DNA of 45,128 nt from Actinomycetes bacterium (GTDB lineage Bacteria > Actinomycetota > Acidimicrobiia > Acidimicrobiales > Acidimicrobiaceae): contig JAJYHJ010000017.1 of NCBI GenBank assembly GCA_021784785.1, forward strand, positions 1 through 45,128. The letters are read 5' to 3'. Of this stretch, positions 30,684-40,516 are shown piece by piece. Within the stretch, counting starts at the first letter, position 1. Each line of letters starts with the position of its first letter. The notes under the pieces were generated by a model. It ran no database searches. It was given only the letters and a program-made list of their open reading frames with translations, and had not been told where the DNA came from. The translations under genes and the position numbers were made by a program.

Positions 30684-30917
30684 CTACGTTGCAGTTAACA
30701 CTTCTGATGCTTCGTCGATATTGACGGCTTCTGTAGGATGAAGTGGTTCCAGTGCGCGTTTTGATGAAGCGTACCAGATGAACAGGGTATGCTGATCGAC
30801 ATCCACCGACTCTACGACGCAGACACGGGAAAGGGACGGGACCGCTTGTACAACGATAAACAAGCGCTGGCCAGGGGATAACATAGCAGCGAAGAAATCA
30901 AAATGATAGCCGCGCAT
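30684..30917 (-). CDS. hypothetical protein, 77 aa
   Basis: ORF track only. Confidence 0.3.
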   Translation of the reverse strand: MRGYHFDFFAAMLSPGQRLFIVVQAVPSLSRVCVVESVDVDQHTLFIWYASSKRALEPLHPTEAVNIDEASEVLTAT

Positions 30918-31154
30918 TATTACGAATTGTCCTAGCCATAACCGGGGAACTATCGGTGGCGGTTGACATCTTTATTTGCTTTAGACCATCGATCGGACCT
31001 TTATAAATGCTTGAATTCATATCGTTGGTATTTATGGTTGTATCTACTCAGCACGTTTACCCCGACTAACTACGGGCAACTCGGCGTCCATGTCAGTGCG
31101 GAAGAGATTGGAAGCGACCTGTAGTGGCTCTTGGGTGCTTATCTATTAACGTAC

Positions 31155-31265
31155 CGACAAAGTTTTTGTAACAGAGGCTTTGTAACGTAGTGTGGGATTG
31201 TCTAGATAGTTCATGGTGGAACTATGGGTTCATTTGATGTTTGAAGGGGAGCGACAAAGTTTTTG
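31155..31265 (+). repeat. 14-bp direct repeat CGACAAAGTTTTTG at 31155-31168 and 31252-31265
   Basis: Exact match read directly; second copy runs onto the TTG start codon of the first CRISPR-operon gene. Confidence 0.7.
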
Positions 31266-32375
31266 GAGAAAGTATTAGTGGCGACCTGCGGACTTAGTCC
31301 GCAGGTCATTACGGAGTCTGTGTATGCACTCGCACTTTGTGCTGAGGTTCCGTTTTACCCCACATCGCTAAAGGTAATCACGACCCTAGAAGGTAAAGAA
31401 AGAGTGCTTAGCACGCTATCTAGCCACGGGGAGGGTTGGCTTTTGAGGTTGTGCCAAGAGTACGATCTAAAGCCGCTGGACATCTGTGAAGAGGATATCT
31501 TGGTTCCCCCTAAGAACGTCACAAAGGGTGGAAGTCTAGAAGATATTAGAACCAGTCGGGATAATGCGATGACAGCGGACACCATAGCGCAGTTTGTAAA
31601 GGAACTGACCGAACGTGAAGATGTTATGGTACACGCATCGATTGCGGGTGGTCGAAAGACGATGGGGTACTTACTCGGATACTCACTTTCTCTTTTTGGT
31701 CGCGTGCATGACAGTCTCTCACACGTTTTGGTCTCCCCTGAGTACGAGTCCCTAGAGGGGTTTTACTATCCATCCAAGGAACCATTGTTGCTATCATCCA
31801 AGTTCGGCACTACTTTAGATGCTTCTGCGGCTCAAATCGATCTGGCGATTTTACCTTTTGTACGGCTGAGATCTTTTCTCCCCAATCACCTTCTTAATGG
31901 AAAGGTAAGTTTTTCTGAGACCGTGAATGCCATACTGTTAGGTCCAAATCTACGAGATATAAGGGTTGAGGTTAGGACATCAAGGGTGATCATCGATGAA
32001 AGTTCCATAGTACTTACGCCAATTCAAGTTGTAGTACTGAGTTACCTTATTGAAAGGGCCAAGGCGGGAGAGGGTTTGCAGTTTCCTCGAAAGAACATTT
32101 ACGATACTGAACTTGGCAATGAGCTCTTGGCTGAAGCGAAGAGACTTGGCGTTGATCTATCCCTTAGACAAGACACGCGGAATCGCCTCGCTCGGGGAGT
32201 GGACAGCTCCTACCTATACACCTTGTTTTCAAGGCTTCGTAAGAGTATTGCAAATGTTGTGGGAATTGACATAGCCCGAGTGCTTTTAAAAGAGACAAAG
32301 TCCGGGGTCGGGGAGAAGAGCGTTGAGTTTGGGGCCGATCTTAACGCTGTGACCTTCAGCTCGCAATGCGATTGA
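31263..32375 (+). CDS. CRISPR-associated CARF protein, NE0113/TIGR02584-like, with OmpR-like winged-helix C-terminus
   Basis: VATCGLSPQVITESVYALA, ASIAGGRKTMGYLLGYSLSLFGR...LSHVLVSPEYE; C-terminal SSIVLTPIQVVVLSYLIERAK...YLYTLFSRLRKSI. Confidence 0.8.
   Translation: MEKVLVATCGLSPQVITESVYALALCAEVPFYPTSLKVITTLEGKERVLSTLSSHGEGWLLRLCQEYDLKPLDICEEDILVPPKNVTKGGSLEDIRTSRDNAMTADTIAQFVKELTEREDVMVHASIAGGRKTMGYLLGYSLSLFGRVHDSLSHVLVSPEYESLEGFYYPSKEPLLLSSKFGTTLDASAAQIDLAILPFVRLRSFLPNHLLNGKVSFSETVNAILLGPNLRDIRVEVRTSRVIIDESSIVLTPIQVVVLSYLIERAKAGEGLQFPRKNIYDTELGNELLAEAKRLGVDLSLRQDTRNRLARGVDSSYLYTLFSRLRKSIANVVGIDIARVLLKETKSGVGEKSVEFGADLNAVTFSSQCD
31283..31307 (+). other. perfect hairpin GACCTGCGGAC-TTA-GTCCGCAGGTC inside codons 7-15 of the CARF gene
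   Basis: 11-bp perfect stem, 3-nt loop; no T-run afterwards. Confidence 0.6.
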
Positions 32376-32459
32376 AGGGAGAGATTTGAAAGTTTTCAAT
32401 CAACATGTGGTGAAGGTTCATCTGATACGCTTGGGCTATCCGTTTCGCGACTTCGGAGG

Positions 32460-33569
32460 TTGTATATGAGAGAGATGGCGCTATATAGAGTTAGTTTTTC
32501 GACTCCAGCGCTTTTAGGCAGCGCAGAACCTACCGTTGCAGAACTGCGAGTTCCGCCATTTCGATCCCTCCTGCGAAGTTTTTGGCGAGTGGTATATGCA
32601 GCAGATGGAGAAGTGCTCGATACAAACGCGATGTTGAGTGCTGAACAACAGATCTTTGGAGGAGTAGGCGGAAGAGGTGGCGGAAGTGAATCCTTTCGCC
32701 CCAGAAGATCATTAGTGGAATTGGCGATCACGAATGACAAAGGTAAGCCGACACTTTATCCAATTGAGAACGGATATGAGTTTACGCCAAAGCCAAGGCG
32801 CGGGAGTGGTGAACTTGCACAGCGTCTGGATTACCTCGGGTACCCGAGGGTGACTACAAATAATAAGGTTACAAGTTACAAGCAGTCGCTACTTTATACC
32901 GATAAAGAGTTTGTTTTAAGAGTTGCGTGGCCAGCGACAGACTCCTTGAGAAGCTCATTGTCAGAACAACAGGCGGAACAACTTTTTTGCGCTCTTGAAC
33001 TTATGTCGCTTTTCGGTACAGTGGGAAATCGAAGTAGACACGGCTATGGCTCCTTCTGTATGTTCAATATGGATGAGGACGAGCCATTCTATTCCTCTAG
33101 AGAAAAGCTGGAGGGTGAACTCTCCCGAGTTGCCTCAAAGTACCTGAGGTCCTGGGACAGGTGCTTTGGAGAGAAGATGGATATGTGGCCCAGATCCTTT
33201 GCAAGCCTAGAAAATAATAGCAAGCTGTCCGTGTTTATGAGCGAACAGTCCTTTAGCACCATTGTTGATGCTATGAAATCGTTGAGCGAAGTTTGGAGTA
33301 GTGCGCGCAAAAAGATGGGATCTGACAAAGAAGTTTTGGGAAGTCAAGGTAAAGGTCGAGATGTGTGCGCTTCTGAGAGATGGCCGTCGCAGCTGAGAGC
33401 CAAGATATTTCCAATTGAGGTAGAGGATAGAAAGAGGCAATTTGTCGTTGTGTTGTTTCAACTGCCGTATGGGCCCCAATCTCACAAGGAGATTTGGAGG
33501 AAGGCCCATAACTTTCTGTTCGACAATGGGTATCAACCCCTGTTCAATACAATTGGAGGGGTGAACTGA
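32460..33569 (+). CDS. cmr1: type III-B RAMP Cmr1 (start may be ATG 32466/32475)
   Basis: STPALLGSAEP...LRVPPFRSLLRSFWRVVY; FGTVGNRSRHGYGSF. Confidence 0.85.
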   Translation: MYMREMALYRVSFSTPALLGSAEPTVAELRVPPFRSLLRSFWRVVYAADGEVLDTNAMLSAEQQIFGGVGGRGGGSESFRPRRSLVELAITNDKGKPTLYPIENGYEFTPKPRRGSGELAQRLDYLGYPRVTTNNKVTSYKQSLLYTDKEFVLRVAWPATDSLRSSLSEQQAEQLFCALELMSLFGTVGNRSRHGYGSFCMFNMDEDEPFYSSREKLEGELSRVASKYLRSWDRCFGEKMDMWPRSFASLENNSKLSVFMSEQSFSTIVDAMKSLSEVWSSARKKMGSDKEVLGSQGKGRDVCASERWPSQLRAKIFPIEVEDRKRQFVVVLFQLPYGPQSHKEIWRKAHNFLFDNGYQPLFNTIGGVN

Positions 33570-33571
33570 AG

Positions 33572-36487
33572 GTGGATAATGAAAGAGCTCAGCTGCGTTT
33601 TAAGAGAAAACTTGCAGCATGGATTCATGACCCCGCAGAGAAGGCACTCGTTCTAATGCGTGATCCCAGTGGGCACGAGGGAGGGACGGTTCGATTCTTA
33701 AAGGAGAAGCTGAACCTTGAAGATAGAAGTTGGTTTAATGCTACGGCCGATCACTGGGCATCTGCGAGTGATAGACCCCAGTTTCCTAACTCTCCGCGTG
33801 AAAATGGTTTCATGCGTACGATCTCCGTAATCTTCTCCAAGGATCCGGTGATTAAGCATCCAATTTCAGGGGAAGAGTTCGATCTCTTGAACCTAGAGTC
33901 AATCGACATAGGCGAGATGAAAGCAGCGTCCTTCGATCACTTTGAGAAGCTTATAAGAACTGGTAAAGATGGGATAGATTATGAAGGGAGCTTTCTAGCC
34001 TTTTGGAGATTTGGTCCCGTTTCCCCACATGAAGGCCTAGCAGGTCTATGGTCTGTGCTTCCAGCAGATACAAGAGTGCCAGATCACAGCATCTGGAGCC
34101 ATCTGGACCTTACGAGTGCCTTTGGTACGGCTATGGATAGCGATCCGGCGCTATTTGAGCTTGCAATTGGTCCAGTTCAGAGCTTTATCAAGCAGTCACG
34201 ATCCACAGCGGACCTTTGGTCAGGATCTCATCTACTAGCCTCACTCTCATTTAGGGCTATGTCGGTGGTGATAGATCGTTATGGTCCTGACTCTGTGCTG
34301 TTCCCCTCTCTTAGAGGTCAACCCCTTATGGATCTTTGGTTGTTGCGTCGGGCACAGAAAATATCTGAGGAAGAGTTCAGTTGGTGGAAGGATAAGCTAT
34401 CCGGTGCACTAGGACGTGGACAGTCCGACTCCTCACCCCTTTATTCTGCCTCTTTGCCTAATAAATTTGTTGCGCTCGTGCCCTTTGACGAAGTCGAGGG
34501 TCTCGCAAAAGATATCAAAGACGACCTCAGAACGTATGTCTTGGAGTTGGGAATGAAAGGCGCAAAGAAACTCTTTCAAAGCGCATACGACCGGCATATG
34601 CAAGTTCAGATCAATCGTCAAATGGCAGAGTTTCCTGAGATGACATGGTCGACTACTCGATGGCCAGGGAAAAGAGAGTCTATGTCTGAGGCATCTGGAA
34701 TGTTAAAAGAGCTTCTAGGTGAGTTTCTTGGTGATAGCGATCGAGATAATGTACAAATGTTTTCCAAGCCCGCTTGGAAAGTACTGGAGCGAGTTGGAGA
34801 GTTGCCGGAGCCCGATTTTTTTTATAGGGCTAATCCAGGAGTCCTGTTTCCAGCAGTACTTGGAGTGGTTCAGGCACTCCAAGCTTCCTCAAAGAGCGAG
34901 AGGCTGTTTTCTGGTAGTACAGAACGTGACTTTCGGTGCTCTACTTGCGGAGACAGGGAATGGTTATGCACAGAACAAGAGGCTTTAGCTTATGAGAAAC
35001 ATTGGCCTTCTCCTGGCATTGGGAGGTCCGAGTCTATCTGGACGATGCTTGCTCGTAAACGTCCGCATTTGGCAAAAAAAAAGAGCGGAGAGTATCTTTG
35101 TGCTTTATGTTCCCTAAAGCGAAGCTGGCCGCTGCTTTTTAACGACGAAATAAAACATCTGCTTGGCCTGAAAATGCGGCGTTATATCGTCTCAACGCAT
35201 GCAATGGCTGCCACAATGACCCTTATCAAAAACTTAGAAAATCTCAGAGAAGTGGAAGACCGATCGAACGATAGTGACGATGAAAATAGTGAAGAAGATG
35301 CTTTGCTACCAGCACTTCCTCCAAAGTTGTATATCGAGGCTCGGAAGCTTGGCCAAGTCAATGAGTTGCAGGAACAATTAACAGAATTAGAGGACTACCA
35401 AGGCGTCCAGGAATCCAAAGCGACAGGTGAGTCCTACTATGGACTTTTGAAGATGGATGGCGACTCCATGGGTCGACTGCTTCAAAGCGGACATGAACGT
35501 AAGTACATCGATAGCTGGCATCCTAAGGTAAGGAAAAGCGCAGAAAATGTGGCTGAAGAGGTCCCTTCTCTCAGAGAGTACCTTGACTCTCGACGTCTTG
35601 TCTCGCCAGCATTTCAAAGAAGTGTCTCGGAGGCTTTGGGCAACTTCTCAACGTTTATGGTTAGGAAGATTTTAGAGCGATATCTATACGGGAAAGTGGT
35701 TTACGCGGGTGGTGACGACCTTTTGGCCTTTATACCAACGATTGACATATGTTCCTCTTTGGGTATGCTTCGTCAAGGATTTTCGGGCCAAAGTACGTTG
35801 GGGGGCGTGAATTACTTTGAGAAGGTCGACATGAAGGTAGGCGGAGGTTTCTGTTGGGACAACGATTCGCGATCGACGGGAGTACCTTTGCGAATCCTAC
35901 TTGGAAGTGAAGTGGCAACTGCTAGCTTCGGAGTGGTAATTGCCCATGCGAAGGCACCGCTTCCAGCGGTGCTATCTCAAGTGGATAGGGCCGAAGGTCT
36001 TGCAAAAAGTATGGGCCGTAACGGGTTTTGTATATCCATTATGAAACGAAGCGGTGGTGATGTGGGTATATTTGGATCTTTTGGCTCTCAAAGTTCAAGC
36101 GAAATACTTTCACCGCTCTTGACCCTAGATCGTCTTATCGGACTATTTAGTGACGAGTACTCAAGACGAGCAGCTTACATAGCAAGTACTTGGTTAGCAA
36201 GTCTTCCACCTCTGAATTCTGGATCGAGTGATCAAAGTGAATGGGAGGAAATGGTCGTATCAATGCTGAGATATCAGTTTGAACGTCAGATGAAAGACCC
36301 GGACGGGATCATGTCTGAGCAGGCTGACAAGGTAATTCGTTCTCTTGTTGTAAACGCCGTCAATGGAATGCTCAGACCTATCGACGCCCAATCATCTGAT
36401 GCGGTAATGTCATCTGAGGCGAAGGCTATCTCGTCGGTTCTTTCGGTGGCAGAGTTCTTGGCCCGGAGTAAGAGGAAAGTATCGTGA
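33572..36487 (+). CDS. cmr2: Cas10/Cmr2, with HD-like N-terminus, zinc-binding CxxC pairs and GGDD cyclase motif
   Basis: AAWIHDPAEKAL, CSTCGDREW/CALCSLKRSWP, VVYAGGDDLLAFIPT. Confidence 0.95.
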   Translation: MDNERAQLRFKRKLAAWIHDPAEKALVLMRDPSGHEGGTVRFLKEKLNLEDRSWFNATADHWASASDRPQFPNSPRENGFMRTISVIFSKDPVIKHPISGEEFDLLNLESIDIGEMKAASFDHFEKLIRTGKDGIDYEGSFLAFWRFGPVSPHEGLAGLWSVLPADTRVPDHSIWSHLDLTSAFGTAMDSDPALFELAIGPVQSFIKQSRSTADLWSGSHLLASLSFRAMSVVIDRYGPDSVLFPSLRGQPLMDLWLLRRAQKISEEEFSWWKDKLSGALGRGQSDSSPLYSASLPNKFVALVPFDEVEGLAKDIKDDLRTYVLELGMKGAKKLFQSAYDRHMQVQINRQMAEFPEMTWSTTRWPGKRESMSEASGMLKELLGEFLGDSDRDNVQMFSKPAWKVLERVGELPEPDFFYRANPGVLFPAVLGVVQALQASSKSERLFSGSTERDFRCSTCGDREWLCTEQEALAYEKHWPSPGIGRSESIWTMLARKRPHLAKKKSGEYLCALCSLKRSWPLLFNDEIKHLLGLKMRRYIVSTHAMAATMTLIKNLENLREVEDRSNDSDDENSEEDALLPALPPKLYIEARKLGQVNELQEQLTELEDYQGVQESKATGESYYGLLKMDGDSMGRLLQSGHERKYIDSWHPKVRKSAENVAEEVPSLREYLDSRRLVSPAFQRSVSEALGNFSTFMVRKILERYLYGKVVYAGGDDLLAFIPTIDICSSLGMLRQGFSGQSTLGGVNYFEKVDMKVGGGFCWDNDSRSTGVPLRILLGSEVATASFGVVIAHAKAPLPAVLSQVDRAEGLAKSMGRNGFCISIMKRSGGDVGIFGSFGSQSSSEILSPLLTLDRLIGLFSDEYSRRAAYIASTWLASLPPLNSGSSDQSEWEEMVVSMLRYQFERQMKDPDGIMSEQADKVIRSLVVNAVNGMLRPIDAQSSDAVMSSEAKAISSVLSVAEFLARSKRKVS

Positions 36488-37617
36488 TGAGGTACTTTTT
36501 TGTTCGACCAGTCGACGTTGTAATGCTGCGTGGCAACAAACTTTTTGGCGAAGCTGGGAGTTACGGTGATGTCGTTGTGCCTCCCTGGCCATCTGTCTTT
36601 GCAGGGGCATTTCGAAGTTATCTGTGGAACACACTTTCAGCTAATAAGAGGCGACAGATAATTGGAGATCCGAGGATCTGGGGTACTTTTCGACTTAGAT
36701 GGTTATCAGTCGGCCGCATCCATGGAACAGAGTTAGATTCGATGCTGGTGCCTTTGCCTAGTGACGTTGTGGTCTTAATGGAGGAAGGTAAGGCAGTAGG
36801 AATTTTAAAACCAAAAACAATCGATCGAGGGTCGATCACGTCATCTTCGGTACTTCCCATGCATATGGTAGCGTCAACGAGTGCCCCTGGAAAGACGACA
36901 AATCAAGGTCTTATTTCGAGTGCTGGCGTGAAAAAGTGGCAGGAGAGTCGACGGGGCATAGAGGTGTCCCAAGTAGGGCAGATTTTTATGTCCGATACCC
37001 GTCTGGGGATAGGTATGAACGTGGATTCGCGTACTGCCTCAGAAGGAGCTTTATACACATCAGATAGCGTAACAATGCGAGAAGGGTACGGTTTTCTGGT
37101 AGGCATCTGTGGTGAAGAGGGATTTTTACCCAAGAAGGGACTGCTTAGGCTTGGAGGAGACGGCAGGGGAGCTGAGTTTCTTGAAGTCAAAGCGAAGGAA
37201 CAGGTTGACCTTGCTACAAGACCTTCCGAGCTATTGAGAAATTCCGACAGATTGAAGATCGCTGCTGTGACGCCTCTCATCTTTGAAGATGGCTGGATTC
37301 CAGATGGAGTAAGGCAGCAGGATAACGACTATGTATTGGAGCTTGAAGGCTTCTCAGCAAGGTTGGTTTCGGTAGCTTTGAAAAGATATGAAACTATATC
37401 AGGATGGGACATGGCTAACCGTAGGCCAAAACTGGCACGACGTGCCGTTCCACCGGGTTCTGTGTACTTTTTTGATAGGTGCGAGGGAAATAAGGAGACA
37501 TTTTACAAGTGGTGCCGTGGAGGTATGCGTGATATGAGAAGGAACGAAGGCTTGAGAAGTACTGAGATTGAGGGATTCAACACCGTAGTTGTTGGTCTTT
37601 GGAGAGATAAGGAATAA
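36484..37617 (+). CDS. cmr3: Cmr3
   Basis: FVRPVDVVMLRGNKLFG...PPWPSVFAGAFRSYLW; position after cmr2. Confidence 0.85.
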   Translation: MMRYFFVRPVDVVMLRGNKLFGEAGSYGDVVVPPWPSVFAGAFRSYLWNTLSANKRRQIIGDPRIWGTFRLRWLSVGRIHGTELDSMLVPLPSDVVVLMEEGKAVGILKPKTIDRGSITSSSVLPMHMVASTSAPGKTTNQGLISSAGVKKWQESRRGIEVSQVGQIFMSDTRLGIGMNVDSRTASEGALYTSDSVTMREGYGFLVGICGEEGFLPKKGLLRLGGDGRGAEFLEVKAKEQVDLATRPSELLRNSDRLKIAAVTPLIFEDGWIPDGVRQQDNDYVLELEGFSARLVSVALKRYETISGWDMANRRPKLARRAVPPGSVYFFDRCEGNKETFYKWCRGGMRDMRRNEGLRSTEIEGFNTVVVGLWRDKE

Positions 37618-37621
37618 GGAG

Positions 37622-38557
37622 ATGTTTGAGAAGGCTGCGGTAATATTGTACTACGCCATTACCCCTACGCATATGGGGGCTGGTGATGGAGTCGGAGTGG
37701 TTGACGCTCCGATCCAGCGTGAGATTATGACTGGATATCCGGTGCTCTATGGCTCAGGATTAAAAGGTGCCATACGTCATGACCTCTCAAGAGAGTGGAA
37801 AGATCAGAGGCCTCGAGACCTTACTTTGATCTTTGGCCCAGAGTCGAAGGAGTCGTCGGAGCACGCCGGTGCAGTATCGTTTAGTGACGCGAATATAGTC
37901 CTATTTCCAGTAAAGTCGATGGAGAAAGGCTTTGTCTACGTGACCTCGCCTCTTTCTCTAGCTCGACTAGCTCGTCTTATCGAGGTTTCCAATGGCGATG
38001 CGGACTGGGGCATCGAAGCTCCGGACGACTCAGAAGCATTTGTTGCGTCAGGTTCTTCAGTTCTAGAGGTTGCCTTAGAAGATGATGGGGTAAAGAAAGT
38101 ATCGCTTGAGTATTTTGAGTTTAACCTGAAAGGCAGCGAAGAGCTTTTAAAAGCTACTACCTGGATCGCCGAGCATATAAATGCATACGATGTGGATGGG
38201 TTTTTTGCCAAGAAACTCCGTGAAGACATAGTGCTTATCTCGGAGAAAAACTTCGGTTTTTTTGTCAACAACCATACTTCAGTGGAACCTCACGTAAAAA
38301 TTGATCCAAAAACTGGAACTGCTGAAGGGAGCGCGCTCTTTTATGTCGAGAACTTGCCTCCTGAAACCCTTTTGGCAGGACTTGTCATGGCATCGAGAGT
38401 GAGGAGTCCGGAAGCGCAGGATAAAGACGCAAGCTGGGTACTTGACCAACTGAGCGATGAGATCGATAAAGAGATAGTGCAGTTTGGTGGAGATGCTACC
38501 TATGGACGTGGACTTATGCAGGTGGGGGTAGTTGAGTTGGATTTGAAGGAGAGTTAG
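37622..38557 (+). CDS. cmr4: Cmr4 (Cas7-like backbone RAMP); ATG 37622 preferred over track start 37589
   Basis: YAITPTHMGAGDGVGVVDAPIQREIMTGYPVLYGSGLKGAIRH. Confidence 0.93.
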   Translation: MFEKAAVILYYAITPTHMGAGDGVGVVDAPIQREIMTGYPVLYGSGLKGAIRHDLSREWKDQRPRDLTLIFGPESKESSEHAGAVSFSDANIVLFPVKSMEKGFVYVTSPLSLARLARLIEVSNGDADWGIEAPDDSEAFVASGSSVLEVALEDDGVKKVSLEYFEFNLKGSEELLKATTWIAEHINAYDVDGFFAKKLREDIVLISEKNFGFFVNNHTSVEPHVKIDPKTGTAEGSALFYVENLPPETLLAGLVMASRVRSPEAQDKDASWVLDQLSDEIDKEIVQFGGDATYGRGLMQVGVVELDLKES

Positions 38558-38968
38558 GTGCCAGTTTTACACACTTCTCTTGAACAGTCTCGGGTTCAAT
38601 ATGCGTATAAAGCCGTAACGGAGGCAAAGAGCGACGGCAAAAGGTTTACAAGTTATCGATCTCGTACTAAAGGTATTGGTAATTTGATTATGAACGACGG
38701 ACTGATCGGAGCTATGACGTTTATTTCGACTAAAAATGGCAAGGAGGATGGTGGAGAGATCCTCTTTCGCCATATGATAGGTTGGCTAGCCATTAGATTC
38801 CCAAATGACTTCAAACACGCTCGATCCAATAGCGTTACATCTGCCATAGAAGACCTGGTAAATGTGAGGGACTCCTCAACGTATATGCGTATCACTGAGG
38901 AGGCAATGTCCTTGGTGAGATGGTTGAGACAGATGGTTGACGTCTGTAAATCTGGAGATGAAGGATGA
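38558..38968 (+). CDS. cmr5: Cmr5 small subunit
   Basis: 136 aa, SLEQSRVQYAYKAV...YRSRTKGIGNLIMNDGLIGAMTF; position. Confidence 0.87.
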   Translation: MPVLHTSLEQSRVQYAYKAVTEAKSDGKRFTSYRSRTKGIGNLIMNDGLIGAMTFISTKNGKEDGGEILFRHMIGWLAIRFPNDFKHARSNSVTSAIEDLVNVRDSSTYMRITEEAMSLVRWLRQMVDVCKSGDEG

Positions 38969-40203
38969 GTTCTAATGGCGGCTTGCAATTAAGAGGTGGA
39001 AACCCAAAGGAAAGTAACCCTACTCCTCTTGTGCCTAATTACCTCTACCGAAGGCTCAATGGGAGTGAGGGTCGATTTCCCTATGACCAACGAAGTGGAG
39101 GGCAAAGGTTTCACGGTATGGTGAAAATGCTCAAGGACGCAAAAGGCAACAAGGACGAAAAGAAGTCAGTCATAGATGGGGTTGTGGGCGCCGGGAACTC
39201 AGATGGTGCTTCTGGGGTTGACAAAACTACATGGGAGGCAGTCTGTAAGCGTCAGAGTGAGATTCTTTTGCGATGCTACGGAGATAACGTTTTGGCGCTA
39301 CCCGTAGTTCTCACCTCCCCTCTTTTATGTGGGATCGGTGTGGAGAGCCTGACGGAGGTGGGCTTTTCATTCCAGAACCCTTATGGATTACCCTACTATC
39401 CGGGCTCGTCAATAAAGGGTTTGGCAAGAATGTGGGCATGCGAATTAGGCTTTGACGAGCGGAGAATCGATAATTTATTTGGCTCTAGAACTTGCCGGGA
39501 TCAAGTAGGTTCAAAGGGAGGTCTCTGGTTTTTGGATGCTTTCCCTGAACCAAGGTACAAGCAAGAGATTCTTACGCCACATCTCCAAAAATACTTACAA
39601 GGCGAATGTGACGAACCATCAGATTATTTTACGCCCATTCCTATCAAATTTGTAGCGATCTCCCCAGGTGCCAGGATGTGGATATGGGTTGTTGGTCGAG
39701 GGGACCAAGATGACTCTTGGCGTGTGCAGATCCAAAAGATCTTACAGCATGCTCTCGACTTTGGTATTGGGGCAAAAACCTCATCGGGATACGGACTCGG
39801 TTTCGTAGATGAACAGCTCTTTAAAGAGAATGCTCTTCTAGTAGAGGGATATAAGAGGGAGAGCGTAAGAGAGCTTGAAAAAAGACGTAAAGAGGAAACT
39901 CTGGCGTCTATGCCTCCAGAGGAAAGGCGTCTGGAGGAGATGCTTGAACATAAGTTAAGCATTCCCAGTCGTAGCAGCAAGTACATATCGATCATGAAGG
40001 ATGCTGAAAAGGATCCGCCGGATGAAGCTAGGGACTCGTTTTTAGCCTTTGTGGCCAGATTAGCCCAAGATGCATTCATTGAAGAAGATAAGTGGCTAAC
40101 TAACGATGAGCTTGCTTCATCAAGTCTTCCTAAGAAGAAGAGATTTCTAAAAGAGGATGTCCGGCTGATCTTAAAGTATATATCGTCAAACACGGTCGAG
40201 TGA
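38965..40203 (+). CDS. cmr6: Cmr6 RAMP with long charged C-terminal extension
   Basis: TSPLLCGIGVESLTEVGFSFQNPYGLPYYPGSSIKGLARMW. Confidence 0.9.
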   Translation: MSSNGGLQLRGGNPKESNPTPLVPNYLYRRLNGSEGRFPYDQRSGGQRFHGMVKMLKDAKGNKDEKKSVIDGVVGAGNSDGASGVDKTTWEAVCKRQSEILLRCYGDNVLALPVVLTSPLLCGIGVESLTEVGFSFQNPYGLPYYPGSSIKGLARMWACELGFDERRIDNLFGSRTCRDQVGSKGGLWFLDAFPEPRYKQEILTPHLQKYLQGECDEPSDYFTPIPIKFVAISPGARMWIWVVGRGDQDDSWRVQIQKILQHALDFGIGAKTSSGYGLGFVDEQLFKENALLVEGYKRESVRELEKRRKEETLASMPPEERRLEEMLEHKLSIPSRSSKYISIMKDAEKDPPDEARDSFLAFVARLAQDAFIEEDKWLTNDELASSSLPKKKRFLKEDVRLILKYISSNTVE

Positions 40204-40204
40204 T

Positions 40205-40516
40205 ATGTCAACATATCTAGTGACTCGTCATAAAGGGGCTGCTGAGTGGGTTCTTTCGAATGCAGCCAAATACTCCGTTGAGATTGATAGAGTGATTCCG
40301 CATCTCGATATTGAACTTCTGATTCCCGGAGATGTGGTGGTTGGAACGCTTCCGATTCAGATGGTGGCGTTGTTGACGGAACTAGGAGTTGGATATGTGC
40401 ACCTTTCCTTGACGGTTACGATGGATATTCGAGGTATGGAACTCACGTGCGAAGAGATGTACCGGCGCGACGCCCGGCTAGAGAGGTTCAAGGTTTGTAG
40501 AGATGAACCAGAATAG
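40205..40516 (+). CDS. csx16: Csx16 (VVA1548 family), ring-nuclease candidate
   Basis: YLVTRHKGAAEWVL...HLDIELLIPGDVVVGTLPIQMVALLTELGVGYVHLSL. Confidence 0.85.
   Translation: MSTYLVTRHKGAAEWVLSNAAKYSVEIDRVIPHLDIELLIPGDVVVGTLPIQMVALLTELGVGYVHLSLTVTMDIRGMELTCEEMYRRDARLERFKVCRDEPE

Noticed and set aside
31887-31910. RSFLPNH (R-x5-H) as a HEPN RNase motif in the CARF protein
   Set aside because: It lies in the segment after the CARF domain that I associate with the NE0113 family itself, not in a recognisable helical HEPN domain.
39624-40214. 196-aa minus-strand ORF antisense to cmr6
   Set aside because: Serine-rich shadow ORF fully opposite a well-supported CDS; no family signature. The same applies to the other antisense ORFs in the track (e.g. 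12827-13228, 15628-16044, 43451-43915).
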